64,000 bases of DNA from Planosporangium mesophilum (GCF_016863255.1 NZ_BOON01000001.1:101213-165212), one strand, 5' to 3'. Counted from the first letter of the stretch, positions 1-9,256 are shown. A program made the numbers and translations. Notes: generated by a model from the sequence alone, not told the origin.

Positions 1-575
1 ACCCGTACCGTCGTCGTGAACGGATCGGCGTTGGCGTCCCAGACCCGTTCCAGCAGCTCCTCACTCGACACCACGCCACCGTCGGCCTTGAGCAGCTCCT
101 CGAGCACACCGAACTCCTTGCGGGTCAACTCGACCGGCCGGCCGCCCCGGGTCACCACGTGCCGGGCCTGGTCCAGCACGAGGTCGGCGACGGACAGCAC
201 CGGCGGGGTGGCCGGGGTGGCCCGCCGCCCGAGGGCCCGCACCCGGGCCACCAACTCGGTGAAGTCGAACGGCTTCGGCAGGTAGTCGTCGGCGCCCAAC
301 TGCAGCCCCTCGACCCGGTCGGCGACGCTGCCGCTGGCGGTCAGCATCAGTACCCGCGTCAGCGCCCCCGCCGAGACCAGGGCGGCACAGATCTCGTCCC
401 CGTGCATCCCCGGCAGGTCCCGGTCGAGCACTACCACGTCGTACCTGGTGACAAACGCCATCTCGTGACCGTCCGATCCGTCGTAGGCGACGTCCACGGC
501 CATGCCCTCCCGCCGCAGCCCGCGCGCGATCGCGTCGGCAAGGTTGGCCTCGTCCTCGACCACGAGTACCCGCAC
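1..575 (-). CDS. OmpR-family response regulator (C-terminus cut by window edge)
   Basis: This is a two-component response regulator that should act as a DNA-binding transcription factor. An N-terminal receiver domain (about residues 1-115) shows the acidic pair E7/D8, the phospho-acceptor D51 in VVVLDRDLPG, the conserved T79 and K101 in DDYLPKPF. A winged-helix OmpR/PhoB domain follows (ELTRKEFGVLEELL) and runs off the window just after its recognition-helix region. The GTG start at 575 has a GGAGG about 9 nt upstream. The partner kinase is not visible and would lie to the left if present. The family is clear; the regulated process is unknown. Confidence 0.9.
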   Translation of the reverse strand, partial: MRVLVVEDEANLADAIARGLRREGMAVDVAYDGSDGHEMAFVTRYDVVVLDRDLPGMHGDEICAALVSAGALTRVLMLTASGSVADRVEGLQLGADDYLPKPFDFTELVARVRALGRRATPATPPVLSVADLVLDQARHVVTRGGRPVELTRKEFGVLEELLKADGGVVSSEELLERVWDANADPFTTTVR

Positions 576-752
576 CCGGTCGTCTCCTCCCACGTCGCCC
601 AGCACATCCTGCTGGACGTGAAGTCTGCGTGAGCCACGCTAGTGTGACCACCCCGGCGGGAGTCAGGAGGAGTACTCCCAGGCACGGAGAGTGTCTTTCC
701 CACGCGGCAGGCGACGTGGGTACCGCTCGCCCAGCAATCGGCCCGGCCGACC

Positions 753-2192
753 CTAGAGCCTGGGCGCCACCCACGACCGCCACACGCGTACCGACCCATC
801 GATCCCGCGGCAGGCGAAGTACTCCGGCTCGGCCAGGCACGAGCCGTACCGGCCGGGGGCCGAGCCGAGCGTCACGACCCGCAACCGGGCCAGGTCGAGC
901 CGGGCGAACCAGGTACGGCCGGCCAGGGTCACCCCCAGCAGCGGCGCCGCCTGGCGGCGGAGGTCGGCGGTGAGGACCCGCCAGCCCGGGACGATGCCAC
1001 GCTCCTGTCCGGTACGGACGTCGCGTACCGTCAGCCCGCCCGGCGCCGTCTCGTCCGCGGCGTTGCCCGCCCGCGCGTCGGCCAGCACCGCCCGGTCACC
1101 GCTGGTCGCCAGCAGCCTCAGCGAACTGCGCCAGCGCTGCGCACCGTCGCGCGGATCCAGGAAGACCGTCCGCAGCTGCCCGCGCAGGCACAGCATCGGC
1201 CCGCAGGCCGCGAGGTCCACATAGCCGGCGCTGCCGCGCAGGTCGGACGGGCCGACGTCGACGCGCACGTCCCACCGCCTGGTGAGGCCGGCGACGTCGT
1301 ACGCGGTGATGTCGAGTACGGCCGGGCCGCCGCCGAACCGGATGGCCGGGCGCCGGAGCAGCAGCGCCTGGTTGCCGACGATCAGGAGGTCGGGCGCCGG
1401 TACGACGTCGCCGCCGAGGGCGGGCGCGTGGCCGCCGGGCGGGGCCGGCCGCGCCAGTTCGGGCAGCACGGTCTGCGCCGTGACCGCCCCGGTGAGCAGG
1501 TCGCGGACGACGACCGTACCGTCGCGCGCGACGAACACCACCCACCGCGAGCCGTCGCGGCCGCTGTCAAGGGAGATCCGGTCGACCTCCGGTACCTCGA
1601 CCGACCAGGCGAGCGCGCCGGTGGCGACGTTGACGGCGTCCCAGTGCACGGGGGTCGCCGGCAAGCCGGTGCCGCAGCCGTACGTGAAGTGCGGCCGGGC
1701 CATCACGACCAGCGTGCCGCCGCTGACGAGCCACTCGGCCGTGCCCGGGCGCCGCCACACCTCGCGGCCGGACGCGGTGTCGACGGCGACGGTCGACACC
1801 GATCCGGGTGCGGTGCAGGGGTCCGGTACGAACAGGGTCCGGCCGCCGACCTGCCGGACCGTCTCGTACGACGCGGTGGCCGGCGACCCCACCTGCCACA
1901 GCCGCTTGCCGTCGCGCAGTCGGTGCGCGAGGACCCGGTTGGGCGCGTACGAGCCGTCGAACAGGTACAGCACGTCGTCGCCCATGTCAAAGTCCGTCGG
2001 GGTGAACGGCGTGGTCAGCACCGGGCGCAGCGGTATTAGGGCGGCATCGCCGGGCAGACCGGCCGCGACCAGTACCGCGACGAGGAGTAGGACGAGACGG
2101 GCCGGCACCCGTGGCCGGCCCTCGTCGTCAGCGGACGGCGCCGCGCCGGTCAGCTCACCCAGGTCGATAAGCGGCTCGGCGGCCTGTCCCAT
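753..2192 (-). CDS. Membrane-anchored PQQ-like beta-propeller protein
   Basis: 479 residues. A short cytoplasmic N-terminus (about 30 residues) is followed by one hydrophobic segment (RLVLLLVAVLVAAGLPG, about 31-48). The rest is an extracellular region of repeated outer strands of PQQ-like propellers, for example DGKRLWQVG, ASGREVWRRPG, GALAWSVEV and DGAQRWRSS. Such proteins are frequent in Micromonosporaceae and usually have no assigned function; a scaffold or sensor role outside the membrane is an inference. It lies alone between the response regulator and dxs. The start is the first ATG, with no strong ribosome-binding site visible. Confidence 0.75.
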   Translation of the reverse strand: MGQAAEPLIDLGELTGAAPSADDEGRPRVPARLVLLLVAVLVAAGLPGDAALIPLRPVLTTPFTPTDFDMGDDVLYLFDGSYAPNRVLAHRLRDGKRLWQVGSPATASYETVRQVGGRTLFVPDPCTAPGSVSTVAVDTASGREVWRRPGTAEWLVSGGTLVVMARPHFTYGCGTGLPATPVHWDAVNVATGALAWSVEVPEVDRISLDSGRDGSRWVVFVARDGTVVVRDLLTGAVTAQTVLPELARPAPPGGHAPALGGDVVPAPDLLIVGNQALLLRRPAIRFGGGPAVLDITAYDVAGLTRRWDVRVDVGPSDLRGSAGYVDLAACGPMLCLRGQLRTVFLDPRDGAQRWRSSLRLLATSGDRAVLADARAGNAADETAPGGLTVRDVRTGQERGIVPGWRVLTADLRRQAAPLLGVTLAGRTWFARLDLARLRVVTLGSAPGRYGSCLAEPEYFACRGIDGSVRVWRSWVAPRL

Positions 2193-2243
2193 GCGGTCAT
2201 TGTGCGGGAGGGACGCCCCGACGGCAGCGAGACGGCGCCGCGC

Positions 2244-4250
2244 TCAGTGACGGCCGCCGCGGCCGCCGTTCGCGGCCGCCCGGCCGTTCACGGCAGTCCG
2301 ACCGTTGCCCGTGGTCCGGCCGTTCGCCGTGGTCCGCGCCGGGGGCTGGGTCGGGTCCTCCAGCCGGCTCACCCACTCCGTCACCTGACGGGAGATGTCC
2401 TGCGCGGTGAGGCCGAGGTCCGCGAGGATCTGGGCCCGCGTGCCGTGCGGGTGCCAGTCCTGCGGGATGCCGAGGTCGCGCAGCGGCACCCAGACGTCCG
2501 CGTCGCGCAGCGCCTTGGCGACCGCGTCACCGACGCCGCCGGTACGGACCCCGTCCTCCAGCGTCACCACGAGCCGGTGCTCGCGGGCGAGCCCGACCAG
2601 GTCGACCGGCACCGGGCGGACCCAGCGCGGGTCCACGACGGTCACGCCGTACCCCTGCTCGGCCAGCCGCGCGGCGACCTCGACGCCCAGGTGGGCGAAC
2701 GAACCGACCGCGACCAGCAGGACGTCGCGCCGCTCGGCGCGGGCGAGCACGTCCACGCCGCCGACCCGGTCGATCGCCGGCAGGTCGGCGGCGACGCTGC
2801 CGGTCGGGAACCGCACGATCGTCGGGCCGTCCTCGATCGCCACCGCCTCGCGCAGCTCGACGCGCAGCGTCGCGGCGTCGCGCGGGGCGGCGATGCGCAG
2901 GCCCGGCACGGTACCGAAGACCGACATGTCCCAGATGCCGTAGTGGCTGGGGCCGTCCGGACCGGTGACGCCAGCCCGGTCGAGCACGATGGTGACCGGC
3001 AGCTTGTGCATGGCCACGTCGAGCAGTACCTGGTCGAAGGCCCGGTTGAGGAACGTCGCGTACACCGCGACGACCGGGTGCAGCCCGCCGATCGCCAGGC
3101 CGGCCGCGGAGGTGATCGCGTGCTGCTCGGCGATGCCGACGTCGTAGGCGCGCTCCGGGTACTTGCGCATGAGCTTGGCGATGCCGGTCGGCTCGGCCAT
3201 GGCGGCGGTGATACCGACGACGTCCGGCCGCTCGTCGGCGATCGCGACGAGTTCCTCGGCGAAGACGTGGGTCCACTTCACCGAGGCCGGTGCCAGCAGC
3301 TTGCCGGTCTCCGGGTCGAACGCGCCGCCCGGGCCGTGCAGGCAGTCCGCCTCGTCCTCCTCGGCCGGGCGGAAGCCGTACCCCTTGCGGGTCACCGCGT
3401 GCACGATCACCGGCCCGCCGTACGCCCTGGCCCGGCGCAGCGCCGACTCCATCGCGGCCAGGTCGTGCCCGTCGACCGGGCCGACGTACTTGATGCCGAG
3501 GTCCTCGAACATCGCCTGCGGCGCGACGGCGTCCTTGAGCCCCTTCTTGAGCCCGTGCAGCACCTCGTAGAGCGGGCCGCCCACCACCGGGGTGTGGCCG
3601 AGCGCATCCTTGATCAGGTCGAGGACCTTCTCGTACCCGGGGCTCAGGCGCAGCGTCGACAGGTGGTCGGCCAGGCCCCCGATCGTCGGCGCGTACGAGC
3701 GGCCGTTGTCGTTGACGACGATGACCAGGGGGTTCCTGGAGGTGGCGATGTTGTTGAGGGCTTCCCAGCACATCCCGCCGGTCAGCGCGCCGTCGCCGAC
3801 GACCGCCACGACGTGGCGCTTCTCGCCGCGCAGCGCGTACGCCTTGGCCACGCCGTCGGCGTAGGACAGCGCCGTGGAGGCGTGCGAGTTCTCGATCAGG
3901 TCGTGCTCGCTCTCGGCCCGGCTGGGGTAGCCCGACAGGCCGCCGCGCTGGCGCAGCAGGTCGAACCCGTCCTGGCGGCCGGTGACGATCTTGTGCACGT
4001 ACGCCTGGTGCCCGGTGTCGAACAGGATCCGGTCCTTGGGCGACTCGAACACCCGGTGCAGCGCGAGGGTGAGCTCGACAACGCCGAGGTTCGGACCGAG
4101 GTGGCCGCCGGTACGCGAGACCTTGTCGACGAGGAAGTCCCGGATCTCGGCGGCGAGGACGGTCAGCTGCTCCTCGGTCAGCCCCCTCAGGTCCTGCGGA
4201 TCACGGATGGAGCCGAGAAGACTGGTGGGGCCGTCAGCGGAAGCGCTCAT
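2244..4250 (-). CDS. dxs: 1-deoxy-D-xylulose-5-phosphate synthase
   Basis: A cytosolic thiamine-diphosphate transketolase-like enzyme that condenses pyruvate and glyceraldehyde 3-phosphate, the first step of the MEP isoprenoid pathway. Visible signatures are H50 in [10 protein letters not shown]81 in [11 protein letters not shown], the TPP/Mg motif GDGALTGGM (152-160), the catalytic-Glu segment DVGIAEQHA and the DRAG motif. I start at the internal ATG ([12 protein letters not shown]), 12 codons inside the longest frame, because homology begins there. The protein has 668 residues against about 620-640 for the family. The extra length is a C-terminal NGRT/NGRA-rich tail with no family counterpart. 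The gene corresponds to dxs1 in the Mtb-like order. Confidence 0.96.
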   Translation of the reverse strand: MSASADGPTSLLGSIRDPQDLRGLTEEQLTVLAAEIRDFLVDKVSRTGGHLGPNLGVVELTLALHRVFESPKDRILFDTGHQAYVHKIVTGRQDGFDLLRQRGGLSGYPSRAESEHDLIENSHASTALSYADGVAKAYALRGEKRHVVAVVGDGALTGGMCWEALNNIATSRNPLVIVVNDNGRSYAPTIGGLADHLSTLRLSPGYEKVLDLIKDALGHTPVVGGPLYEVLHGLKKGLKDAVAPQAMFEDLGIKYVGPVDGHDLAAMESALRRARAYGGPVIVHAVTRKGYGFRPAEEDEADCLHGPGGAFDPETGKLLAPASVKWTHVFAEELVAIADERPDVVGITAAMAEPTGIAKLMRKYPERAYDVGIAEQHAITSAAGLAIGGLHPVVAVYATFLNRAFDQVLLDVAMHKLPVTIVLDRAGVTGPDGPSHYGIWDMSVFGTVPGLRIAAPRDAATLRVELREAVAIEDGPTIVRFPTGSVAADLPAIDRVGGVDVLARAERRDVLLVAVGSFAHLGVEVAARLAEQGYGVTVVDPRWVRPVPVDLVGLAREHRLVVTLEDGVRTGGVGDAVAKALRDADVWVPLRDLGIPQDWHPHGTRAQILADLGLTAQDISRQVTEWVSRLEDPTQPPARTTANGRTTGNGRTAVNGRAAANGGRGGRH

Positions 4251-4330
4251 GACGGGCCAGTCTAGCGGGGGCGCGCACGCCGTCATCGGGGGCGATCACT
4301 CGTTCACACATCCCTCACATGTGGCACGCA

Positions 4331-4365
4331 ACGGACCGGTCCACCCCCGCGGCGGACCGGTCCGT
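4331..4365 (-). terminator. Stem-loop after the sugar ABC operon
   Basis: A perfect 12-bp inverted repeat (ACGGACCGGTCC at 4331-4342 and GGACCGGTCCGT at 4354-4365) with an 11-nt loop. It lies 18 nt beyond the stop of the downstream permease gene. There is no T-tract, as is usual for actinobacterial terminators. It probably ends the permease operon and also shields the dxs promoter region. Confidence 0.65.
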
Positions 4366-4383
4366 CACTCCCGGTTATCGGGT

Positions 4384-5292
4384 TCAGCTCTTCACGGAGC
4401 CGGCCATCAGGCCGCCGATGAACCATCGTCCCAGCACGATGTATACGAACAGGGTTGGCAGCGACGCGATCAGGGCGCCCGCCATCGACGCAGCGTAGTC
4501 GGGCGACTGTGCGCCGGCGAGGGCATTGAGCGCGATGGTGATCGGACCGTTGCTCGTGTTCGACAGGAAGATCGCGAACAGGTAGTCGTTCCAGGCCGAC
4601 GTGAACTGCCAGATGACCGTGACCACGAAGCCCGGTACGGAGATCGGCAGGATGATCGAGGAGAACGTGCGCAGCAGTCCCGCGCCGTCGACCCGGCCCG
4701 CCTCGATGAGCTCGACCGGCACGATGGTGGCGTAGTAGTTGCGGAAGATCAGCGTACAGATCGGGATGCCGTAGATGCAGTGCACGACGATCAGCGTCGG
4801 GATGCCCGGCGGCAGCCCGGCGGACTGGACGATCTGCCGCAACGGGATCATCACGGCCTGATACGGGATGAACATTCCGAACAGGATCAGCGTGAAGACG
4901 ACGTCCGCGCCCGGGAAGCGCCACCGCGACAGCACGAACCCGTTCGCGGAGCCGAGGAGCGACGAGATCAGCGCAACCGGGATGGCCAGTTCGAAGGTAC
5001 GCAGGAACGACGGCTGGAGCGCCGTCCACGCCTTGGTCCAGGACGCGAGTGTCCACTCGGTCGGGAGGCTCCACTGCCCGTTGACGCCGATCTCCCGGCC
5101 CGACTTGAAGCTGGTCACGATCAGCACGTAGGCCGGCATCAGGACGATGAGCAGGAACAGCAGGAGCAGGGCGTACTTCACGGCACGGCCGGCCGGCGAC
5201 GGGCGGTTGAGGCCCCGGCGCTTGGGGCGGGGGCTGTCGACCCGGCCGGACGCGGTAGTCGGCGGCGGCGTGACGATGCTCGTGGACGTCAT
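4384..5292 (-). CDS. Carbohydrate ABC transporter permease (MalG type)
   Basis: 302-residue inner-membrane permease of the CUT1 family. A proline-rich cytoplasmic tail of about 40 residues precedes the first membrane span (YALLLLFLLIVLMPAYVLIV). The EAA loop that contacts the ATPase is visible as ELIEAGRVDGAGLLRTFSSIILP. The ATG at 5292 overlaps the TGA of the upstream permease (ATGA), so the two are translationally coupled. Together with that permease and the lipoprotein further upstream it forms a sugar importer. No ATPase gene is nearby, so a shared MsiK-type ATPase elsewhere is likely. The substrate cannot be told from sequence. Confidence 0.93.
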   Translation of the reverse strand: MTSTSIVTPPPTTASGRVDSPRPKRRGLNRPSPAGRAVKYALLLLFLLIVLMPAYVLIVTSFKSGREIGVNGQWSLPTEWTLASWTKAWTALQPSFLRTFELAIPVALISSLLGSANGFVLSRWRFPGADVVFTLILFGMFIPYQAVMIPLRQIVQSAGLPPGIPTLIVVHCIYGIPICTLIFRNYYATIVPVELIEAGRVDGAGLLRTFSSIILPISVPGFVVTVIWQFTSAWNDYLFAIFLSNTSNGPITIALNALAGAQSPDYAASMAGALIASLPTLFVYIVLGRWFIGGLMAGSVKS

Positions 5293-6248
5293 GAGCGGCG
5301 CTCCACCCGGTTGTTGTAGACGAGGTAAGGCACGATCACGACCGCCACGAGCAGCAGCAGGACGACCGAGATCGCCGCGGCCTTGGCGTAGTCGCTGGTC
5401 AGCAACGTCTGCCAGACGTACACGGCGGGAACCTCGGTGATCCACTGTGCCCCGGAGACGGACATGATCAGGTCGAACATCTTCATCGACATGTGCCCGA
5501 GGATGATCAGGACGGACAGCGCCGTCGGCGTGAGCTGAGGGAACAGCACATGCCGGTACATCTGGTAGGTGGTCGCGCCGTCGACCTGGGCCGCCTCGCG
5601 CAGCTCGGGCGGGATGCCGCGGAACCCCGCCAGGAACAGGGCCATCACGTACCCGGCGAGCTGCCAGATCGCGGGCACCGCCATCGCGGCCATGCCCCAC
5701 TGCGGGTCGGTCCACCAGGGGTTCTCCAGGAAGCCCAGGTGCAGGTCGTGGAAGATCCGGTTGAGGCCGCCGGCCTGCTCGCCGGTGCCGGAGTTCATCA
5801 GCCACCGCCACACCACGCCGGAGGCGACGAACGAGACCGCCATCGGGAAGAGGTAGACGGCCCGGAAGACGCCCTCGCCGGGCAGGCCCCGCTCGAGGAT
5901 CAGCGCCCAGATGAGGCCCATCACGAGCGCGCCCACCATGAACACCACGGTGAAGATGAGCAGGTTCTTCAGCGAGTGGGTGAACCGGCCGTTGATGTCG
6001 TTCACGAACAGGTCGACGTAGTTCTTCAGGCCGACGACGCTGCCGGACCTGATCGCCGTGTGCTGGTCGGTCAGCGAGAGCCGCGCCGTCCAGGCGATCA
6101 GCCCGTACACGAAGACGGCGAGCAGGATCAGCGACGGGGACAGCAGGAGCAGCCCGGGGCCCCAGCGCCGCACTCCGCCGGGCGCCGACCTCCTTCGCCT
6201 GCGCCGGCTGCCCGGCGCGGGGGGCAGTGTTGCCGAACTGGTCGTCAC
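5289..6248 (-). CDS. Carbohydrate ABC transporter permease (MalF type)
   Basis: 319-residue CUT1 permease, partner of the MalG-type protein downstream. It has an Arg-rich N-terminus, about six membrane spans beginning GPGLLLLSPSLILLAVFVYG, and an EAA motif (ELREAAQVDGATTYQMYRHV). I use the GTG at 6248, which has GGAGG 10 nt upstream; a longer reading frame to 6308 has no ribosome site. The gene lies 106 bp after the binding-protein gene and overlaps the next permease by 4 nt. Confidence 0.92.
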   Translation of the reverse strand: MTTSSATLPPAPGSRRRRRRSAPGGVRRWGPGLLLLSPSLILLAVFVYGLIAWTARLSLTDQHTAIRSGSVVGLKNYVDLFVNDINGRFTHSLKNLLIFTVVFMVGALVMGLIWALILERGLPGEGVFRAVYLFPMAVSFVASGVVWRWLMNSGTGEQAGGLNRIFHDLHLGFLENPWWTDPQWGMAAMAVPAIWQLAGYVMALFLAGFRGIPPELREAAQVDGATTYQMYRHVLFPQLTPTALSVLIILGHMSMKMFDLIMSVSGAQWITEVPAVYVWQTLLTSDYAKAAAISVVLLLLVAVVIVPYLVYNNRVERRS

Positions 6249-6354
6249 CTCAGAGAACCTCCGTGTTACCGCGGCCTGCCGCCGGTGGCGGCGGAGCCGG
6301 GCTTTCAAGCACCGGCTCCGCCGCGTCGGCGTGGATGGAGAACCCTGACGGGAA

Positions 6355-7617
6355 CTACTTCTTCGTGTACTGCTTGGCGGCGGCGTCGAGCGCCTTCTGC
6401 AGCGCCGCCACGTCCTGGTCGCTGGAGAACTTGCCCTGCGCCGAGGCGACGGCGCCCTGCCAGCCCTGCGAGCAGGCGGAGCCGTGCGGGCACGACGGCA
6501 CCGGCACGCCGCTCTTCCAGTCGGCGATCGCCGTCTGCTGGTACGCCGGGTAGTCCGCGGCGTTGGCGTCGGTACGGGCCGGGATCGAGCCCTTCTTGGT
6601 GTTGAACGCCTTCTGGCCGGCGGCGCTACCGAGGGTCTTCAGCCAGCACTTGGTGCCCTCGGCGTTCTTCGCACCCTTGGGCAGCACGAACGAGTCGGCC
6701 AGCCACTGGTACGCGTTGCCGTTGCCCGGGAACACCGCGTACCCGTAGTCCTTGAAGCCCTTGGTGTCGAGGTCCGCGGCCTCCCAGTCACCCATCAGCT
6801 GGAAGGCGGCCTTGCCGTCCATCAGCAGCTTCTCGGCGTCGGTCCAGTCGAAGGTGTCGCGGTCCTTGTTGGAGTAGCTCAGGAGCTTCTTGTAGTCGTT
6901 GAGGGCCTGGGTGACGTCAGCGCCGGTCCAGCTGGTCTTGCCGTTCCACAGCCCGGTGAACTTCTCCGCGCCCAGGTCGCTGATCAGGACCGCCTCGAAG
7001 AGCATCTGCTGGGTCCAGTCCTTGCCCACGGCCAGCGGGGTCTGCACGCCCTTGGCCTTCAGCGTGTCCAGGACGGTGAAGAACTCCGGCAGCGTCTTCG
7101 GCACCTCGTTGACGCCGGCGTTCGCCAGGACCGTCTTGTTGGTCCACAGCACGTTGGCCCGGTGGATGTTCGCCGGCACCGAGTAGATCTTGCCCTGGAC
7201 CGTCAGGCTGTCGATCAGGCCCTTGGGGAAGGCGCTGTCGAGGCCCCACTCCTTGTACTGGGCGCTGAGGTCCTCGACCTGGCCGGCGTTGATGTAGTCG
7301 GTCAGCTCCGCACCCGCGTGCGCCTGGAACGTGTCCGGCGGCTGGGCCTGCTGGAGCCGCGACGCCAGCACCTGCTTGGCGTTGGAGCCCGCGCCACCGG
7401 AGACGGCGCCGTTCTGGAAGTTGTACTGCGAGCAGTCGGTCTTGAACTGGCTCACCAGCCCGTCGAGCCCGGCCTTCTCGCCGCCGTCGGCCCACCAGGT
7501 GAACACCTCGACGTCCTTGCTGGCCTGCCCGCCACCGCCGCTGCTGCCGCAGGCACTGGCCAGCAGCGCGACGGCGATCCCGGCGGCGGCGACCGCGGCT
7601 CGTTTCGAGAAGCGCAT
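6355..7617 (-). CDS. Sugar-binding lipoprotein of the ABC importer
   Basis: 420-residue extracellular solute-binding protein (family 1, MalE-like), the substrate receptor of the importer. The signal peptide starts MRFSKRAAVAAAG and ends in the lipobox LLASAC, with the lipidated Cys at 23 followed by a Gly/Ser linker. The body has typical family features such as VFTWWADGGEKAGLDGL near the N-terminus and GKAAFQLMGDWEAAD in the second half. The ATG at 7617 has GGAGG 4 nt upstream. It is first in the operon and divergent from a ROK regulator that probably controls it. Substrate unknown. Confidence 0.94.
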   Translation of the reverse strand: MRFSKRAAVAAAGIAVALLASACGSSGGGGQASKDVEVFTWWADGGEKAGLDGLVSQFKTDCSQYNFQNGAVSGGAGSNAKQVLASRLQQAQPPDTFQAHAGAELTDYINAGQVEDLSAQYKEWGLDSAFPKGLIDSLTVQGKIYSVPANIHRANVLWTNKTVLANAGVNEVPKTLPEFFTVLDTLKAKGVQTPLAVGKDWTQQMLFEAVLISDLGAEKFTGLWNGKTSWTGADVTQALNDYKKLLSYSNKDRDTFDWTDAEKLLMDGKAAFQLMGDWEAADLDTKGFKDYGYAVFPGNGNAYQWLADSFVLPKGAKNAEGTKCWLKTLGSAAGQKAFNTKKGSIPARTDANAADYPAYQQTAIADWKSGVPVPSCPHGSACSQGWQGAVASAQGKFSSDQDVAALQKALDAAAKQYTKK

Positions 7618-8024
7618 CGAACCTCCATCTGTCACGATGTCGTTTACCTCAGTTGTCGTCGCGACCGCTGTCGTGGAGTCGTCGGCCGTCGCACGAGGCC
7701 TCGCGTGACGACCACGACCGCCGACGGGTGCTCCGTGTCGAAGCACCGGATGTCCATGTCGCGTATCTCCCACGGCTGCCGTCAAGGCCCCGGGTTACGG
7801 CGAGCGGAGGTCCGCACGCCTCCTCCCCGGTGAGAAGACGGGCTGTCGGTTCTGGTCGGCAGCCTTCTATCCCTTGCGGCGTTCTGTCAATAACTGCACA
7901 TGATCTCGTGATAAGGCCGCAACATTGGCGTGGATTGAGCGTTACCCAGGCCAAGAAAGGCGCAAATAGGGGCAGGTATAGGAAAGTCTTGACAGAACCC
8001 GGGGTTCGCTAAGACGATTCCGCC
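7618..8024. other. Divergent control region between importer and ROK regulator
   Basis: A 407-bp stretch without a coding gene. It holds two copies of the 10-mer TTGACAGAAC in inverted orientation (described separately). The minus-strand copy would leave a leader of about 240 nt ahead of the binding-protein gene. No small reading frame in that leader had a convincing start site. GGAGGTCCGCACGCCTCC (near 7810-7828) is a short local inverted repeat of unknown meaning. Confidence 0.5.
7881..7998. promoter_or_regulatory. Paired TTGACAGAAC boxes, divergent promoters or operator
   Basis: GTTCTGTCAA at 7881-7890 is the exact reverse complement of TTGACAGAAC at 7989-7998. Each copy contains a perfect -35 hexamer TTGACA pointing outward. 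On the minus strand a TAGAAG follows after 15 nt. On the plus strand GACGAT follows after 18 nt and sits just before the GTG of the ROK gene, so that mRNA may be leaderless. The four extra identical bases after each TTGACA suggest an operator overlapping both promoters, with the ROK protein as the obvious candidate binder. This is inference. Confidence 0.45.
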
Positions 8025-9209
8025 GTGACTGCGGAACGCGTCGATGCCGGCGCCCTGTGGGACCGGATCCTCGCCGGAAACGCGCGTCGGGTCGCGGAGA
8101 TCCTGCGCGCGTACGGGCCACGCACGCGCTCCGAACTGGTCACTCTCACCGGCCTGTCCCGCCCGACCGTCACGGCCGGCCTCGCCGAGCTGACCGGCGC
8201 CGACCTGGTCACCGAGGAGCTCTCGTCGGCCGCCCGCCCGGCCGGTGGGCGGCCCGCCGCGGTGGTACGGCTGACCCGCGCGGCCGGCCTCGCCCTCGGC
8301 GTCGACGTCGGCCGCCGGCACGTACGGGTGGCCGTGGCCGACCTCGGTCACACCATCCTCACCGAGCGGGCCACCCGGCTGGACCGGGACGCCGACGACC
8401 ACCCGTACGAGGTGCTCGACGTCGCCACCGCGCTGGTCGACCACGCGCTGGAGGCCACCTCGGCCACCCGCCGCGACGTCGTCGGGGTGGGCCTGGGCAT
8501 CCCGGCACCGATCACCCGCCAGGGCCGCATCGGCTCCGCCGCCCTGCTGCCGGCCTGGGCCGAGCTGGCACCCGGCGAGGAGCTGGCGGCCCGGCTCGAC
8601 CTGCAGGTACGGGTGGAGAACGACGCCAACCTGGGCGCGCTCGCGGAGTACCTGTGGGGCGCCGGCCGGGGCTGCGTCGACTTCGTCTACGTCAAGCTCG
8701 CCACCGGTATCGGGGCCGGCATCGTGCTCGACGGCCGGCTCTACCGGGGCGCCGCCGGTACCGCCGGCGAGCTGGGCCACGTCACCCTCGACGCCCGGGG
8801 CCCGCTCTGCCGCTGCGGCAACCGCGGCTGCCTGGAGCTGACCGCCGGCGGGCGGGCGCTGCTGGAGAACGCCCGCCTGACCCGGCCCGACCTGGCCGAC
8901 CTCGGCGAACTGGTACGGCTCGCGGCCGACGGCGACCCCGGCTGCCGGCGGCTGCTCATCGACGCCGGCACCCAGCTCGGGTACGCGCTCGGCGGCCTGG
9001 TCAACCTGATCAACCCGGCCCGCATCGTGCTCGGCGGCGAGCTGCGCGGCGGGGCGCCGCTGATGCGGGAGCCGCTGCGGCGGGGGCTCGCCGACACCGC
9101 GATGGCCGCCCCGGTCCACGCCGTACAGGTCGTCTCGGCCCAGCTCGAACAGCGCGCCTCGGCGCTCGGCGGGGTCACGCTCGCCCTCGGCGTCGTGTCT
9201 GCTTCATGA
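8025..9209 (+). CDS. ROK-family transcriptional regulator
   Basis: 394 residues. The N-terminal winged helix-turn-helix (about 15-65, RSELVTLTGLSRPTVTAGLAEL) is joined to a ROK sugar-kinase-like domain with GVDVGRRHVRVAVADLG and the Zn motif CRCGNRGCLE. ROK regulators bind a sugar or sugar phosphate and repress adjacent uptake genes. The divergent CUT1 importer is the likely target. The GTG at 8025 lacks a ribosome site and lies just past a possible -10, consistent with a leaderless transcript. Its TGA stop forms the left end of the hairpin at 9207-9256. Confidence 0.92.
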   Translation: MTAERVDAGALWDRILAGNARRVAEILRAYGPRTRSELVTLTGLSRPTVTAGLAELTGADLVTEELSSAARPAGGRPAAVVRLTRAAGLALGVDVGRRHVRVAVADLGHTILTERATRLDRDADDHPYEVLDVATALVDHALEATSATRRDVVGVGLGIPAPITRQGRIGSAALLPAWAELAPGEELAARLDLQVRVENDANLGALAEYLWGAGRGCVDFVYVKLATGIGAGIVLDGRLYRGAAGTAGELGHVTLDARGPLCRCGNRGCLELTAGGRALLENARLTRPDLADLGELVRLAADGDPGCRRLLIDAGTQLGYALGGLVNLINPARIVLGGELRGGAPLMREPLRRGLADTAMAAPVHAVQVVSAQLEQRASALGGVTLALGVVSAS

Positions 9210-9256
9210 TCACCGAGAGTTGTGGGCGTCAGGGCACCCACAGCTCTCGGTGATCA
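9207..9256. terminator. Bidirectional hairpin containing both stop codons (TGATCACCGAGAG family)
   Basis: The arms 9207-9226 and 9237-9256 pair over 20 bp with one G-T wobble; the loop is 10 nt. The outermost TGA on each strand is the stop codon of the gene running into it: the ROK gene from the left and the RNA methyltransferase from the right. The arm sequence TGATCACCGAGAGTT recurs at two other hairpins in this window (28656-28705 and 32831-32886). Confidence 0.75.

Noticed and set aside
541..575. Possible frameshift near the start of the response regulator
   Set aside because: Re-reading the bases showed one continuous frame from the GTG at 575 through the receiver domain.
2202..4265. 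A 687-codon open frame on the plus strand opposite dxs
   Set aside because: It lies wholly antisense to a clear dxs gene; its Arg/His/Val-rich composition is that of a high-GC shadow frame and it has no family motif.
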